DNA of 50,023 nucleotides from Halanaerobiaceae bacterium (GCA_003553485.1 PWEJ01000031.1:1-50023), one strand, 5' to 3'. Shown: positions 34,624 to 46,161, counted from the first letter of the stretch. The notes: a model not told the origin generated them from the letters alone. Numbers and translations are program-made.

Positions 34624-35493
34624 CTGCAGAGCAAAGGTCTAGTAGTAAGTGCCTATGGTGGGTTTTTCTTTGTTGCCTGTGAGGAAGAGATAATTCGTTG
34701 TGAGGTTAGAGGTCGGTTAACAGAGGAAATTTATCCTGGAGATAGAGTAATGGTAAAAGAAGGGATGATTGAGGAACTATTATCTCGCGATAACTTATTA
34801 TTCCGTCCTAAGATTGCTAATGTAGCTAAGGTTTTGCTGGTAATGGCAGTTGCTAAGCCAAAACTTGATTATTTTTTATTAGATAAATTTTTGCTTGCCT
34901 CTGAGTTGGAAAATGTTAAACCAGTAATAGTTTTAAACAAAACCGATTTAGCTCCGGATTTCAAGGAGAAAAATAAGGATAAAATTTCTGCCTACCAGGA
35001 AGCCGGTTATGACTTGCATTTAACCAGCGTGAAAAAAGAAGAAAATTTACATATGATTTTGGCTCACTTATCTCAGGGCATATCGGTCCTGGCTGGCCCT
35101 TCAGGAGTGGGTAAATCTGCCTTATTAAATAAACTTATTCCAGGTGCCGAACTTAAGACTGGGGAGGTCAGTGAAAAACTGGGAAGAGGGACCCACACCA
35201 CCAGGCGAGTAGAACTGCTCAAATCTGGAGCAGGGGGTTGGGTTGCTGATACTCCAGGTTTCACTTCGCTGGAAATTTCGGGAATTGAACCGGTGGATTT
35301 ACGCCATTATTATCCAGAGATAAGTCGGTATACTCCTCATTGCAAATTTAGCGCTAATTGTGTTCATATTCATGAGCCAGGTTGTGCTGTCAAAGATGCT
35401 CTGGCTCAGAACGAAATAGCTGACCATCGTTATCAATCCTATCGACATTTTTATAAAATTTTAGAGGAGGAGTGGAAGAATAAATATGATTAA
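34624..35493 (+). CDS. rsgA: Ribosome small subunit biogenesis GTPase RsgA (CTG start)
   Basis: RsgA is a circularly permuted GTPase that checks late 30S maturation. From CTG 34624 it has an N-terminal OB fold ([16 protein letters not shown] ... CEVRGRL ... YPGDRVMV), then G4 LNKTDL, G1 [15 protein letters not shown]3 DTPGFTSLE, and a C-terminal zinc motif with [15 protein letters not shown]. Length is 289 aa, the family norm. Starting at the first in-frame ATG, 34750, would remove most of the OB fold and leave 247 aa. The intact OB-fold sequence upstream and the strong GGAGGAG site favour CTG. The stop overlaps the rpe start by 8 bp. Confidence 0.9.
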   Translation: MQSKGLVVSAYGGFFFVACEEEIIRCEVRGRLTEEIYPGDRVMVKEGMIEELLSRDNLLFRPKIANVAKVLLVMAVAKPKLDYFLLDKFLLASELENVKPVIVLNKTDLAPDFKEKNKDKISAYQEAGYDLHLTSVKKEENLHMILAHLSQGISVLAGPSGVGKSALLNKLIPGAELKTGEVSEKLGRGTHTTRRVELLKSGAGGWVADTPGFTSLEISGIEPVDLRHYYPEISRYTPHCKFSANCVHIHEPGCAVKDALAQNEIADHRYQSYRHFYKILEEEWKNKYD

Positions 35494-36157
35494 AATAGCT
35501 CCGTCTTTATTGGCCGCTGATTTTGCCGAACTCAAGAAAGAAATAGCTAAAATATCTCAGGCTGATATGCTGCATCTGGACGTTATGGATGGGCATTTTG
35601 TGCCTAATCTAACCTTCGGTCCGAAGATCGTCTCGGCCCTGCGCTCCCATAGTGATCTTATTTTTGATACTCATCTAATGATTAAAAACCCAGAACAATA
35701 CCTAGAGGATTTTGCCGCAGCTGGCAGCGATATCATAACTTTTCATGTCGAAGCTACTAATCACAGTCACCGCCTGGTGCAGAGGATTAAAGGACTGGGT
35801 TTAAAGGCAGGGATATCCATCAACCCAGCTACCAGCCTGGAGAGTCTGCAATATTTACTACCGGAACTGGATTTAATATTATTGATGTCAGTTAATCCTG
35901 GTTTTGGTGGCCAAAAATTTATTCCAGTGATGCTAGATAAAATAAAACAATTACGGGAGATTATAAATACTGCTGATAAACAGATAGATTTAGCTGTTGA
36001 TGGCGGCCTTAAAACTGCCAATCTAACTTCGGTAGTGGAAGCAGGAGCTAATGTGTTAGTAGCTGGTTCTGCTATTTTTGGCAGTGAGAATCCCGAAAAG
36101 ACTATCAGGGAATTTAGAAATTTAGGTGAAGATGCCTGGCACCAGCAGATGAGCTAA
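35486..36157 (+). CDS. rpe: Ribulose-phosphate 3-epimerase
   Basis: It interconverts ribulose-5-phosphate and xylulose-5-phosphate in the pentose phosphate pathway. The TIM-barrel motifs [29 protein letters not shown] and LAVDGGL carry the metal-binding His and Asp residues. Length is 223 aa. ATG 35486 overlaps the rsgA stop, with AGGAGG just before it. Ribulose-5-phosphate is also the substrate of RibB encoded downstream. Confidence 0.96.
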   Translation: MIKIAPSLLAADFAELKKEIAKISQADMLHLDVMDGHFVPNLTFGPKIVSALRSHSDLIFDTHLMIKNPEQYLEDFAAAGSDIITFHVEATNHSHRLVQRIKGLGLKAGISINPATSLESLQYLLPELDLILLMSVNPGFGGQKFIPVMLDKIKQLREIINTADKQIDLAVDGGLKTANLTSVVEAGANVLVAGSAIFGSENPEKTIREFRNLGEDAWHQQMS

Positions 36158-36220
36158 AGAATAACTTTCAGTTAACAAGTAATCATAATCCTGGAGGAAT
36201 ATACTGCTTTTGCTGAGATA

Positions 36221-36249
36221 TTTACTTTACAGCCTTATTCTATTATGAT
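36221..36249 (+). promoter_or_regulatory. Candidate promoter of the riboflavin operon
   Basis: TTTACT (36221-36226) and TATGAT (36244-36249) are spaced by exactly 17 bp, about 75 bp ahead of the FMN aptamer. It is the best sigma-70 match in the intergenic region, judged by eye. Confidence 0.45.
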
Positions 36250-36321
36250 AAACTAATAAAGGAATTGTTACTCAAAGTTTTTTTAAGATTATCGAAAACT
36301 AAATAATTTATTAATATTGCT

Positions 36322-36433
36322 GCTAACGGGGATTGGTGAAATTCCATACCGGTGGTTAAAGTCCACAAGCCTGGTGTCAGGTTGATTTGGTGCAATTCCA
36401 AAACCGACAGTTAAAGTCTGGATGGTAGTTGGC
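36322..36433 (+). promoter_or_regulatory. FMN riboswitch (RFN element)
   Basis: Conserved blocks are in order: GGGGATTGGTGAAATTCC, ACCGGTGGTTAAAGTCCAC, AGCCTGGTGTCAGGTTGATTT, GGTGCAATTCC, AAACCGACAGTTAAAGTC and TGGATGG. The closing P1 stem pairs GCTAAC (36322-36327) with GTTGGC (36428-36433). It lies directly before a terminator and the rib genes, so FMN binding should lower expression of ribD-ribE-ribBA-ribH and probably thiN. Confidence 0.93.
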
Positions 36434-36446
36434 CTGTTCCATTTTA

Positions 36447-36475
36447 CCTTCCTCTGCAGGAAGGATTTTTTTATT
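36447..36475 (+). terminator. Regulatory terminator of the FMN riboswitch
   Basis: CCTTCCT (36447-36453), loop CTGC and AGGAAGG (36458-36464) form a perfect 7-bp stem, followed by A and seven T. It lies 14 bp after the aptamer, as expected for transcription attenuation. Confidence 0.9.
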
Positions 36476-36522
36476 TACCTTAATTAGGTGGTAAGTCAGA
36501 GGAGGAAAGGAGAACTGATAAT

Positions 36523-37680
36523 TTGTTTGCTGAAGCCGATAAAAAATTTATGAAAAGAGCCTTAGAATTAGCCCAAAGGGGTAAGGGTTTTGTCAGCCCC
36601 AATCCCTTGGTGGGAGCCGTCATTGTAAATAATGGCAGGATAGTAGGAGAAGGATTTCATGCTAATTATGGAGAGGACCATGCTGAAGTTATAGCTTTAA
36701 AGGAGGCCGGGAAAGAGGCAGAGGGAGCCAGGCTTTATGTTAACCTTGAACCCTGCAGCCATCATGGCAAGACCCCACCCTGTTCTCTCAGGGTGATTGA
36801 AGCAGGAATTAAAGAGGTTTATATAGCTAATAAAGACCCCAATCCTAAAGTAAACGGTCAGGGGATTACTCTGTTGCGAGAAAGAGGAATTGAAGTTAAG
36901 ACTGGCTTATTGGCAGAGGAAGGGGAAAGGTTAAATGAAGCTTTTTTCTTAGCCCAGCGGGAAAAGAGAGCTTTTATTAATCTCAAAGCAGCTCAAACTT
37001 TAGATGGTTATCTGGCTGCTCCTGGTGGTGATGCCCGCTGGATTACCGGTGAAAAAGCAAGAAAATATGGCCATAAATTACGTCATGAACTTGATGCAGT
37101 GATGATTGGTATTGGAACTTTATTAGCTGATAATCCTCGTCTTACAGTCCGAGACTTTCCCATAAAAGCAAACCAACCAGCCCGGATAATTTTAGATAGT
37201 TATCTGCAATTTCCCTTAGAAGCTCGTCTGTTATCGGAGGATGGAGGTGGAGACATATATATATTCACCGGCAAAAATCCCCGAGAAAGAAAGAGAGCAA
37301 ATAGCAATGATTTTTCAACTGCTGATTTCAAAGCCCGTAAAGCTAGATTTAAGGAACTTGATAATGTTGAAATTATTGAAAACCCTATGTCAGCTGAGGG
37401 TTTACTTTCTCCAGAAAAGATTGTTAAAAAATTAGCTGAGCTGGGTTTTATCAATATTCTTTTAGAAGGAGGGAGTCGGGTTAATTACTCTTTTCAAAGG
37501 GCTGGTTTAATTAACAAATATTATTTTTTCCTGGCTCCAAAACTCATGACAGGGAATAATGGGGTGCCGGTCTTTGCTGGCGATGCTCCTAAAAAAATAA
37601 AGGAGTTACCAGAACTCAATATTGTAACTCAAAAGTTTTTAGGTGAAGACTTATTATTAGTGGCATATCCGCAAGATTAA
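36523..37680 (+). CDS. ribD: Bifunctional riboflavin deaminase/reductase RibD
   Basis: It deaminates the pyrimidine and then reduces the ribosyl side chain in riboflavin synthesis. The N-terminal zinc deaminase has HAEVIAL and PCSHHGKTPPC. The C-terminal reductase (about 148-380) has ITGEKARKYGHKLR, DAVMIGIGTLLADNPRLT and LLEGGSRVNYSF. Length is 385 aa; the reductase carries a charged insertion near residues 245-280. The start is TTG 36523 behind GGAGGAAAGGAG. Confidence 0.95.
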   Translation: MFAEADKKFMKRALELAQRGKGFVSPNPLVGAVIVNNGRIVGEGFHANYGEDHAEVIALKEAGKEAEGARLYVNLEPCSHHGKTPPCSLRVIEAGIKEVYIANKDPNPKVNGQGITLLRERGIEVKTGLLAEEGERLNEAFFLAQREKRAFINLKAAQTLDGYLAAPGGDARWITGEKARKYGHKLRHELDAVMIGIGTLLADNPRLTVRDFPIKANQPARIILDSYLQFPLEARLLSEDGGGDIYIFTGKNPRERKRANSNDFSTADFKARKARFKELDNVEIIENPMSAEGLLSPEKIVKKLAELGFINILLEGGSRVNYSFQRAGLINKYYFFLAPKLMTGNNGVPVFAGDAPKKIKELPELNIVTQKFLGEDLLLVAYPQD

Positions 37681-37695
37681 AAAGGAGAATTCATC

Positions 37696-38367
37696 ATGTT
37701 TACTGGAATTATTAGAGAGGTGGGGACCTTATCAGCTAAACGTCGACAGGGAGAGAGCTATCAGCTGGATATTAGAGCTGAGAAAGTTTTGGCTAAATCG
37801 GGCCCTGGTGACAGCATTGCTGTCAATGGTGTCTGCCTTACGGTGGTAAAAAAGTCTGCCACAGGGTTTACTGCTGACGTAATGTCAGAGACTCTATCTA
37901 AAACTAATCTAGGGGATTTAAAGGCAGGCTCAGCGGTAAATCTAGAGCCGGCCCTGGGAGTGGGAGACCTGCTTGATGGACATATGGTTTCCGGGCATAT
38001 TGATGGAACAGGTATTCTTAAAGAAGTGAAGCAAAAGTCCCGTTCCTGGATAATTAGTATTAGTTATCCCCAGCAACTGGATAAGTACTTGATAACTAAA
38101 GGTTCAGTCGCCTTAAATGGTATCAGCTTAACTATTGTTGAAGTTAGTGGTGGCAACCTCAAAGTATCTTTGATACCTGAAACCTGGCGGGAGACTACTT
38201 TTTCTAGTCTGAAAATTGGCGACAAAATTAATATAGAAGTCGATATGCTGGGCAAGTATGTGGTAAAAACCACTGAGAAATTTTTGCAAGGGAACCAGGA
38301 ACAGGGACCTAAAGATAACTCTAGCGGTTTGACTAAAGAACAATTGAGAAGCAAAGGTTTTCTGTAA
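37696..38367 (+). CDS. ribE: Riboflavin synthase alpha subunit
   Basis: It dismutates two lumazine molecules to riboflavin. It starts with the invariant MFTGIIREVG and has two lumazine-binding repeats (about 1-97 and 98-195), with SIAVNGVCLTV and VALNGISLTI in matching places, plus MVSGHIDGTG. Length is 223 aa; a hydrophilic tail of about 20 residues goes beyond the usual end. ATG 37696 follows AAAGGAG. Confidence 0.95.
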   Translation: MFTGIIREVGTLSAKRRQGESYQLDIRAEKVLAKSGPGDSIAVNGVCLTVVKKSATGFTADVMSETLSKTNLGDLKAGSAVNLEPALGVGDLLDGHMVSGHIDGTGILKEVKQKSRSWIISISYPQQLDKYLITKGSVALNGISLTIVEVSGGNLKVSLIPETWRETTFSSLKIGDKINIEVDMLGKYVVKTTEKFLQGNQEQGPKDNSSGLTKEQLRSKGFL

Positions 38368-38412
38368 ACTTTTCTAGTTATTTATTTTTTATTGATGATA
38401 AGGAGGATATTA

Positions 38413-39654
38413 ATGGATTCTATTGAATCTGCAATTGAGGATATTAAAAAAGGAAAGATGGTTATTGTTGTTGATGATGAAGATAGGGAAAATGAGGGCG
38501 ATTTGGTCATGGCTGCTGAGAAGGCCACTACTGAAACTATAAATTTCATGATCAAAAAAGCTCGGGGTCTGGTTTGTGTACCTTTAGAAGAGAGCAGGTT
38601 AGAGGAGTTGGATATTCCTTTGATGACCAGAGATAATACTGACCCTCACCAGACAGCTTTCACCATTTCTGTGGACCATATCTCAACTTCTACCGGGATT
38701 TCCGCCGAAGAGAGAGCTAAAACAATACAGGAACTGGTTAATCCAGCTGCTTCTCCCCAGGATTTTCAAAAGCCAGGTCATATCTTCCCCTTAAAGGCAA
38801 AGAAGGGGGGCGTATTGCGGAGAGCAGGACATACTGAGGCCTCAGTGGATTTAGCTAAGCTTGCTGGATTAAAGCCAGCTGGAGTGATCTGTGAAATAAT
38901 TAAAGATGACGGTAAAATGGCCCGCCTGCCGGATTTAGAAGACTTTGCCGAGCAGTATGACCTCAAGTTGATTTCCATTGCCGATTTAATTAAATATAAA
39001 AAGAAACGGGAAAAATTAATCAAGTTGGAGGCCGAGGCAGACCTGCCCACTGAATATGGTGAGTTTACTATAAAAGTTTATTCCACCATGGTTGACAATT
39101 TAGAGCATGTAGCTTTAATAAAAGGTGATGTCATAAACGGGGATGATATCTTAACCAGGGTTCATTCAGAATGTTTGACTGGTGATGTTTTGGGCTCTCA
39201 CCGTTGTGATTGTGGGGATCAGCTCGATACGGCTCTGCAGATGATAGCTGAGGAAGGCAAGGGGGTTTTACTCTATATGCGCCAGGAAGGGCGTGGGATA
39301 GGATTGGCCAATAAGATTAAAGCTTACCATCTTCAGGATCAGGGGCTTGATACAGTAGAAGCTAACCTGGCCTTAGGTTTCCCAGCTGATTTAAGGGATT
39401 ATGGTATAGGGGCTCAGATATTAAGCGATCTGGGTATCAATTCAATTAAGCTTATAACCAACAACCCTAAAAAACTAATCGGTCTAGAGGGTTATGGGCT
39501 AGAAGTTACTGAACGAGTCTCTTTAGAGATTGACCCTACCTGCGAAAATGCTAATTATTTACAGACTAAAAAGGATAAACTGGGACATTACCTGCATCAA
39601 TTAGAAACTCCCAGCAAACAAGAAGTCAAACAGGAGGAAAAAAATAATGACTAA
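38413..39654 (+). CDS. ribBA: Bifunctional 3,4-dihydroxy-2-butanone 4-phosphate synthase/GTP cyclohydrolase II RibBA
   Basis: The N-terminal RibB domain (about 1-200) makes the four-carbon unit from ribulose-5-phosphate and has [18 protein letters not shown] and [12 protein letters not shown]. The C-terminal RibA domain (about 205-400) opens GTP and has the zinc motif around [20 protein letters not shown], then RQEGRGIGL. Length is 413 aa. ATG 38413 has AAGGAGG 7 bp upstream; the frame extends seven codons further to 38392, across that site. It overlaps ribH by 8 bp. Confidence 0.96.
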   Translation: MDSIESAIEDIKKGKMVIVVDDEDRENEGDLVMAAEKATTETINFMIKKARGLVCVPLEESRLEELDIPLMTRDNTDPHQTAFTISVDHISTSTGISAEERAKTIQELVNPAASPQDFQKPGHIFPLKAKKGGVLRRAGHTEASVDLAKLAGLKPAGVICEIIKDDGKMARLPDLEDFAEQYDLKLISIADLIKYKKKREKLIKLEAEADLPTEYGEFTIKVYSTMVDNLEHVALIKGDVINGDDILTRVHSECLTGDVLGSHRCDCGDQLDTALQMIAEEGKGVLLYMRQEGRGIGLANKIKAYHLQDQGLDTVEANLALGFPADLRDYGIGAQILSDLGINSIKLITNNPKKLIGLEGYGLEVTERVSLEIDPTCENANYLQTKKDKLGHYLHQLETPSKQEVKQEEKNND

Positions 39655-40111
39655 ACAGTATGAAGGACATTTACAGGGTGAAGGACTCAAAGTAGGAATT
39701 GTGGTTTCTAGATTTAATGATTTTATATCCGGCAAATTATTGGCTGGGGCCAAGGATGCTCTTTTTCGTCATGGAGTTGAAAAAGATGATGTTGAAGTGG
39801 CCTGGGTGCCTGGCTCCTTTGAAATTCCTTTAGTTGCTAAAAAAATGGCCAATAGTGGCAAATATGATGGTGTTATCTGTCTGGGGGCAGTTATTAGAGG
39901 AGAGACTCCGCATTTTGATTATGTATGTGCTGAGGTTTCTAAAGGAGTAGCCAAGATTGGTCTGGAAACAGAAAAGCCGGTGATGTTTGGTGTTATCACC
40001 ACCGACACTATTGAACAGGCTATTGAGAGGGCTGGCACTAAAGCCGGCAATAAAGGATTTGATGCTGCTCTGGGACTGTTGGAGATGGCTAATCTACTGC
40101 AGGAATTTTAA
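39647..40111 (+). CDS. ribH: 6,7-dimethyl-8-ribityllumazine synthase
   Basis: It condenses the RibB and RibD products into lumazine, forming icosahedral or pentameric shells. Motifs are [46 protein letters not shown] and [17 protein letters not shown]. Length is 154 aa. ATG 39647 overlaps the ribBA stop and has AGGAGG just upstream. Confidence 0.97.
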   Translation: MTKQYEGHLQGEGLKVGIVVSRFNDFISGKLLAGAKDALFRHGVEKDDVEVAWVPGSFEIPLVAKKMANSGKYDGVICLGAVIRGETPHFDYVCAEVSKGVAKIGLETEKPVMFGVITTDTIEQAIERAGTKAGNKGFDAALGLLEMANLLQEF

Positions 40112-40119
40112 ATAAGCTT

Positions 40120-40785
40120 ATGGTCCCAAAAAAATCAGCCTGCATTGTTTTAAATGGCAAGATAGAAAAAGAGGAATTGCCCTTCTATCAGCATGAAATA
40201 AAAACCTCTCAGGTGTCTATAGCGGCCAATGGTGGTTCAAAACTTTTTCAACTATTAGATATGGAGATGGATTATTTGATTGGTGATCAGGATTCTATGA
40301 CGGAAGAAGAAGTTGACTTTTGGTCAGCCAAAGAGGTTAAGATCAAGAAATATCCAGTGGCTAAAGATGAGACGGATTTAGAACTTTGCCTTGATCATTG
40401 TGCTGCTTTAGAAATAACTGAGGTTAAAATTCTGGCCGGGCTAGGAGGCAGAATAGACCAGCAATTAGCTAATATTTATCTACTGGAATATGCCAGGGAA
40501 CTTGATATAAAGGCGAAAATAGTCTCTCCGGGACTTGAAGTCGGCTTGATAATTAATTCTCTAAAACTTATTGATAGGCAGGGTGCCAGGCTTTCTTTAT
40601 TGAGTTTAACGGAAGAGGTTTCTGGTTTAAAGATACTTGGCTGTCAATATAATGTTGCAGATTTTACTTTAAAGCGCTATAAAACCCGGGGTATCAGCAA
40701 CATCATCCAGGAAAAAACGGCTATGATTTCAGTTGAAGAAGGAATACTACTTTATGTTGTAGAAGAAAAGAATCACTTAGATTAG
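40120..40785 (+). CDS. thiN: Thiamine diphosphokinase
   Basis: It makes thiamine diphosphate from thiamine and ATP. Family motifs are AANGGSKLFQLL, LIGDQDSM, the KDETDLELCLDH block and LAGLGGRIDQQLANIYLL. Length is 221 aa. It begins 8 bp after ribH with only a weak ribosome binding site, so it is probably read from the rib transcript. In Bacillus thiN follows rpe directly; here the four rib genes and their riboswitch lie between them. Confidence 0.93.
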   Translation: MVPKKSACIVLNGKIEKEELPFYQHEIKTSQVSIAANGGSKLFQLLDMEMDYLIGDQDSMTEEEVDFWSAKEVKIKKYPVAKDETDLELCLDHCAALEITEVKILAGLGGRIDQQLANIYLLEYARELDIKAKIVSPGLEVGLIINSLKLIDRQGARLSLLSLTEEVSGLKILGCQYNVADFTLKRYKTRGISNIIQEKTAMISVEEGILLYVVEEKNHLD

Positions 40786-40828
40786 AAAAAGTAGTTTTTT
40801 ATAACGATTTTTATCAGGGGGAATATTA

Positions 40829-42052
40829 ATGGATATTTATGAAGAGGCTTTAAAAATGCACCGCCAGCATCAGGGTAAGATATCAGTGGAAAGCAAGGTT
40901 GATATTAAGGATAGTAAGGATTTGAGTCTGGCTTACTCTCCCGGGGTAGCAGAGCCCTGCCGAGAAATTGCCAGTGACAAGGATAAAAGCTATGAGTATA
41001 CCGCCCGCGGTAATCTGGTGGCAGTGGTGTCGTCAGGAACTGCTGTCTTAGGCCTGGGAAATATTGGCCCGGAGGCAGCTTTACCAGTTATGGAGGGTAA
41101 GGCTGTTTTGTTTAAGAAGTTTGCCGGGGTAGATGCTTTTCCCCTATGTGTGAAGAGCACTGATCCTGATGAAATAGTGAACTTTGTTAAAATGTTGGAG
41201 CCCACCTTTGCTGGTATTAATTTAGAGGACATTGCTGCCCCTGATTGCTTTTATATTGAAGAGAGGTTAAAACAAGAGACCGAGATGGCTATTTTTCATG
41301 ACGATCAGCATGGTACTGCGATTGTAGCCTATGCTGGCCTGCTCAATGCTTTGAAAATAGTGAGCAAAAAATTAAATAATTGTCAGCTGGTAGTTAATGG
41401 AGCTGGAGCTTCAGCTACTGCAACAGTTAAACTATTAATCCAGGCTGGCCTTAAAGAAGAAAATATTATTATCTGTGATAGCCTAGGTATAATCCATGAA
41501 GATCGCCAGGGTGGGCTTACAGAAGCTAAAAAAGAGTTAGCTCAGCTCTCTAATCCCAATAATATCGATGGGAATTTAGCTGCAGCTGTTCAGGGGGCTG
41601 ATATCTTTTTAGGACTTTCGGTGGGAGAAGTTTTAAAACCTGAAATGGTAGAAAGCATGGCTAAAGATCCAGTTATTTTTGCCCTGGCTAATCCAACTCC
41701 GGAGATTGACCCGGAACTGGCCTTTCAGGCTGGAGCAAAAATAGTGGCCACCGGTCGTTCAGATTACCCCAATCAGATTAACAATGTGTTGGCCTTTCCC
41801 GGGGTATTGAAGGGAGCACTTTTAGTTAGAGCAAAAGAAATTAACGAAGAGATGAAATTGGCAGCTGCTCGAGCTATTGCTGGATTTATTGAGGAGATAA
41901 AACCAGAAAAAATTGTTCCAGACCCCTTTAAACCCGGGGTAGCTGGGGAAGTAGCCTTAGCTACAGCAGAGGCTGCTTTGGAGACAGGGGTGGCTAGAAT
42001 ACAGTTGACTAGAGATAAAATGCTAGAAATATTAGAGGAAGACACCTTTTAG
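40829..42052 (+). CDS. NAD(P)-dependent malic enzyme
   Basis: It decarboxylates malate to pyruvate with reduction of NAD(P). The short (407 aa) bacterial form is seen, with [13 protein letters not shown] near the N-terminus, an [23 protein letters not shown] block, the metal and catalytic region [19 protein letters not shown], and Rossmann [16 protein letters not shown]. Cofactor preference cannot be read with confidence. ATG 40829 follows CAGGGGGA. It is convergent with the next gene, only 13 bp apart. Confidence 0.94.
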   Translation: MDIYEEALKMHRQHQGKISVESKVDIKDSKDLSLAYSPGVAEPCREIASDKDKSYEYTARGNLVAVVSSGTAVLGLGNIGPEAALPVMEGKAVLFKKFAGVDAFPLCVKSTDPDEIVNFVKMLEPTFAGINLEDIAAPDCFYIEERLKQETEMAIFHDDQHGTAIVAYAGLLNALKIVSKKLNNCQLVVNGAGASATATVKLLIQAGLKEENIIICDSLGIIHEDRQGGLTEAKKELAQLSNPNNIDGNLAAAVQGADIFLGLSVGEVLKPEMVESMAKDPVIFALANPTPEIDPELAFQAGAKIVATGRSDYPNQINNVLAFPGVLKGALLVRAKEINEEMKLAAARAIAGFIEEIKPEKIVPDPFKPGVAGEVALATAEAALETGVARIQLTRDKMLEILEEDTF

Positions 42053-42065
42053 ACTGTTTTTAATC

Positions 42066-42593
42066 TTACCTTGGGTCGACGAGATAATTCTCGATAAGGT
42101 AATAAGCCAAAAGAGCTCCGACATAACCACCTATAAATGATATGATAGTCATGAGGAAAAAAGGAATAATTAAATCGGTGCTTTCAAAACCGTAGCCTCC
42201 TGCTAGATAGTATGTTAATAAAAGAGAATTTAAAGTGCCGAATAAGCTAAAGGAGCCGGTGACTATTCTAAGCTGCCAGCTTTTATAATCTTTCAAGACT
42301 AACCAGCTTAGTAATTCAGTTAAAAGACCGGCAGAAATTATAGCAACGCCCATGAGTAATGATATTAGGGACATTATTCCAGCTAAAACAAAAGTCACTG
42401 CAAAGATAACGCCTTTTCTTTTAATTTTATAAAGAGGAAAGTAAAGCATAAAACTTGAAAAAACAGTAACTCCAACAAATTTTGAACCAGGAAAAGGCAG
42501 AAGATTAGCTGTTAAATAAAAAAACCAGCCTAAGATAAAAGTTAAAGCAACTGTTATGGCTATTACAGTCATATCCTTGATTTTAAATTTCAT
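42066..42593 (-). CDS. Multi-pass membrane protein, ECF transporter S-component-like
   Basis: The protein is 175 aa with five or six hydrophobic helices and short basic loops. The N-terminus MKFKIKDMTVIAITVALTF and the size resemble ECF-type vitamin transporter S components, but no substrate motif is recognised. The start has GGGAGG about 8 bp upstream on this strand. No ECF energising genes are nearby, so it would need shared A/T modules. It is divergent from katG across a 249-bp promoter region. It could instead be an unrelated small integral membrane protein. Confidence 0.5.
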   Translation of the reverse strand: MKFKIKDMTVIAITVALTFILGWFFYLTANLLPFPGSKFVGVTVFSSFMLYFPLYKIKRKGVIFAVTFVLAGIMSLISLLMGVAIISAGLLTELLSWLVLKDYKSWQLRIVTGSFSLFGTLNSLLLTYYLAGGYGFESTDLIIPFFLMTIISFIGGYVGALLAYYLIENYLVDPR

Positions 42594-42713
42594 TAATTTC
42601 CTCCCGAAAACTTGTTAAGTTAATATTAATATATGTCAGCCTTAAATGCAATTTAGTGAGAAATATATCAATTTCAATTAACTGAGAAGAATATTTGAGA
42701 AAATCAATCAATT

Positions 42714-42743
42714 TTGCTTGTAAAAATATAACAAATGTGATAA
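42714..42743 (+). promoter_or_regulatory. Weak candidate promoter for katG
   Basis: TTGCTT (42714-42719) and TGATAA (42738-42743) are spaced by 18 bp and lie directly upstream of the palindrome at 42752. The match to consensus is modest. Confidence 0.3.
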
Positions 42744-42751
42744 ATTAAAAT

Positions 42752-42771
42752 TTACAAACAATAATTTGTAA
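42752..42771 (+). promoter_or_regulatory. Candidate operator upstream of katG
   Basis: TTACAAA and TTTGTAA form a perfect 7-bp inverted repeat around a 6-bp spacer, placed where transcription of katG would start. It does not match the PerR or Fur consensus well; the binding protein is unknown. Confidence 0.35.
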
Positions 42772-42812
42772 GGGACAGGTCTTTAAAAGGTGAGACAGTT
42801 TTTTTAATTTAA

Positions 42813-45026
<2,214 letters not shown>

Positions 45027-45094
45027 ACTTTTATTGGAGATAAATATTAATTAGCTGATAATTGAGAACTAGAAAAACAAAACTAAATAGAAGG

Positions 45095-45313
45095 CAATCA
45101 GGTGCCCCCGGTTACGGCCGGGGGAGAATAGGGAATCAGGTGCAAAACCTGAACGGGCCCGCCACTGTAACCAGCTCTGTCTGGATTATTTAAGCCACTT
45201 AAATACACAATATATTTAGGGAAGGCGAGTTAATATAGTTTATAGCTGGAAGTCAGGAGACCTGCCTGATTGTTTAACCTACAATTTCCCGTTGGCAGGA
45301 AAAAGTAGGTAAA
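45095..45313 (+). promoter_or_regulatory. Cobalamin riboswitch
   Basis: Conserved parts are GGTGCC at the start, AGGGAATCAGGTGCAAAACC, CGGGCCCGCCACTGTA, and the B12-box core AAGTCAGGAGACCTGCC. P1 pairs CAATCAGG (45095-45102) with CCTGATTG (45265-45272). A following hairpin (45273-45313: CCTAC/GTAGG plus TTTCC/GGAAA) has loop CGTTGGCA, whose TGGC can pair with GCCA at 45161-45164. This is the L5-L13 kissing contact typical of the class. It precedes a TVP38-family gene. Confidence 0.93.
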
Positions 45314-45396
45314 CCGATTAGATTTATTCCTGAAACAGGATTTTTCTTTAAAATTCTGGACTGGAATCTCAATTATTCTTAAGAGGTTTACTATTA

Positions 45397-45423
45397 CTCA
45401 ACCCTGTCTGGGTTGAGTTTTAG
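45397..45423 (+). terminator. Terminator of the cobalamin riboswitch leader
   Basis: CTCAACCC (45397-45404), loop TGTCT, and GGGTTGAG (45410-45417) form a perfect 8-bp stem followed by TTTTAG. It ends a few bases before the ribosome binding site of the next gene. A weaker hairpin TCCTG/CAGGA with a five-T tail at 45328-45345 may also take part. Confidence 0.8.
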
Positions 45424-45447
45424 TATTTAGGAGGACATTATATTACT

Positions 45448-46161
45448 ATGGAAAAATTAACCGGTATAGTTAAATCCAATAGCAAAAGTTTATCCAGAAT
45501 TCTTGTCTTTTTATTGTTAGCAGTTACTTCATATTTTATACTAACCGGCAGGGGTTTTGATTTAATAACTTTTCAAAATAATATCCAGCGTTTGCAGTAT
45601 TTCGGGCAAAATTATTTGCTTTTTACTATAATGATATATTTAATAATACGGTACATTTTTGCTGTTGTCTCAATTCCAGGAACTGGAGTATTGACGATAG
45701 TTGGTGGAGCTATATTTAATTTTTGGCTGGCTTTACTGCTGGTTTCACTGTCAGTGAGCCTCGGTGTGTTAACAGTTTTTTTGCTCAGCAGGCATGCCTT
45801 TAGAAATTTGATTAAAGAGAAATTATCACATCATTTTCAGGCAATGGAACAATTGCTGGAGAGATATGGACCATCGCTTTTATTTTTGTTGAGAATTTGC
45901 GAATTATTTCCTTCTTTTGTTATCAATTCTTTTTTTGCTCTAACCCCAATTAAAACCTTTACTTATTTCTGGATTAGTTTTATAGGACATTTACCTGGTA
46001 TTATTGTCTTTGTAAATGCCGGTAGTCGCATAAATGAAATTGAGCAAGTAGGTGACCTACTGCAGCCCTCTATATTTTTATCCTTATCTGCCTTAGCTTT
46101 ACTCCCTCTATTGACCAAAGTTATTTACAATAAAATTTTATCCCGGCCAATAAAAATTTAG
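45448..46161 (+). CDS. TVP38/TMEM64 (SNARE-associated/DedA-like) membrane protein
   Basis: The protein is 237 aa with about five or six membrane segments. The VTT/SNARE-associated domain covers about residues 70-200: a SIPGTGVLTIVGGAIF re-entrant segment, a LERYGPSLLFLLRICELFP stretch, and FFALTPIKTF with FIGHLPGI after it. Related proteins move lipids or small metabolites across membranes; the substrate here is unknown. It follows a complete cobalamin riboswitch and terminator, so cobalamin should repress it. The AGGAGGA site lies 12-13 bp before ATG 45448, a slightly long spacing. No cobalamin synthesis or BtuCD genes are adjacent. Confidence 0.82.
   Translation: MEKLTGIVKSNSKSLSRILVFLLLAVTSYFILTGRGFDLITFQNNIQRLQYFGQNYLLFTIMIYLIIRYIFAVVSIPGTGVLTIVGGAIFNFWLALLLVSLSVSLGVLTVFLLSRHAFRNLIKEKLSHHFQAMEQLLERYGPSLLFLLRICELFPSFVINSFFALTPIKTFTYFWISFIGHLPGIIVFVNAGSRINEIEQVGDLLQPSIFLSLSALALLPLLTKVIYNKILSRPIKI

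Noticed and set aside
36191-36245. GGAGGA followed by a short frame before the FMN riboswitch
   Set aside because: The frame has about 12 codons with no homologue known to me and overlaps the likely promoter.
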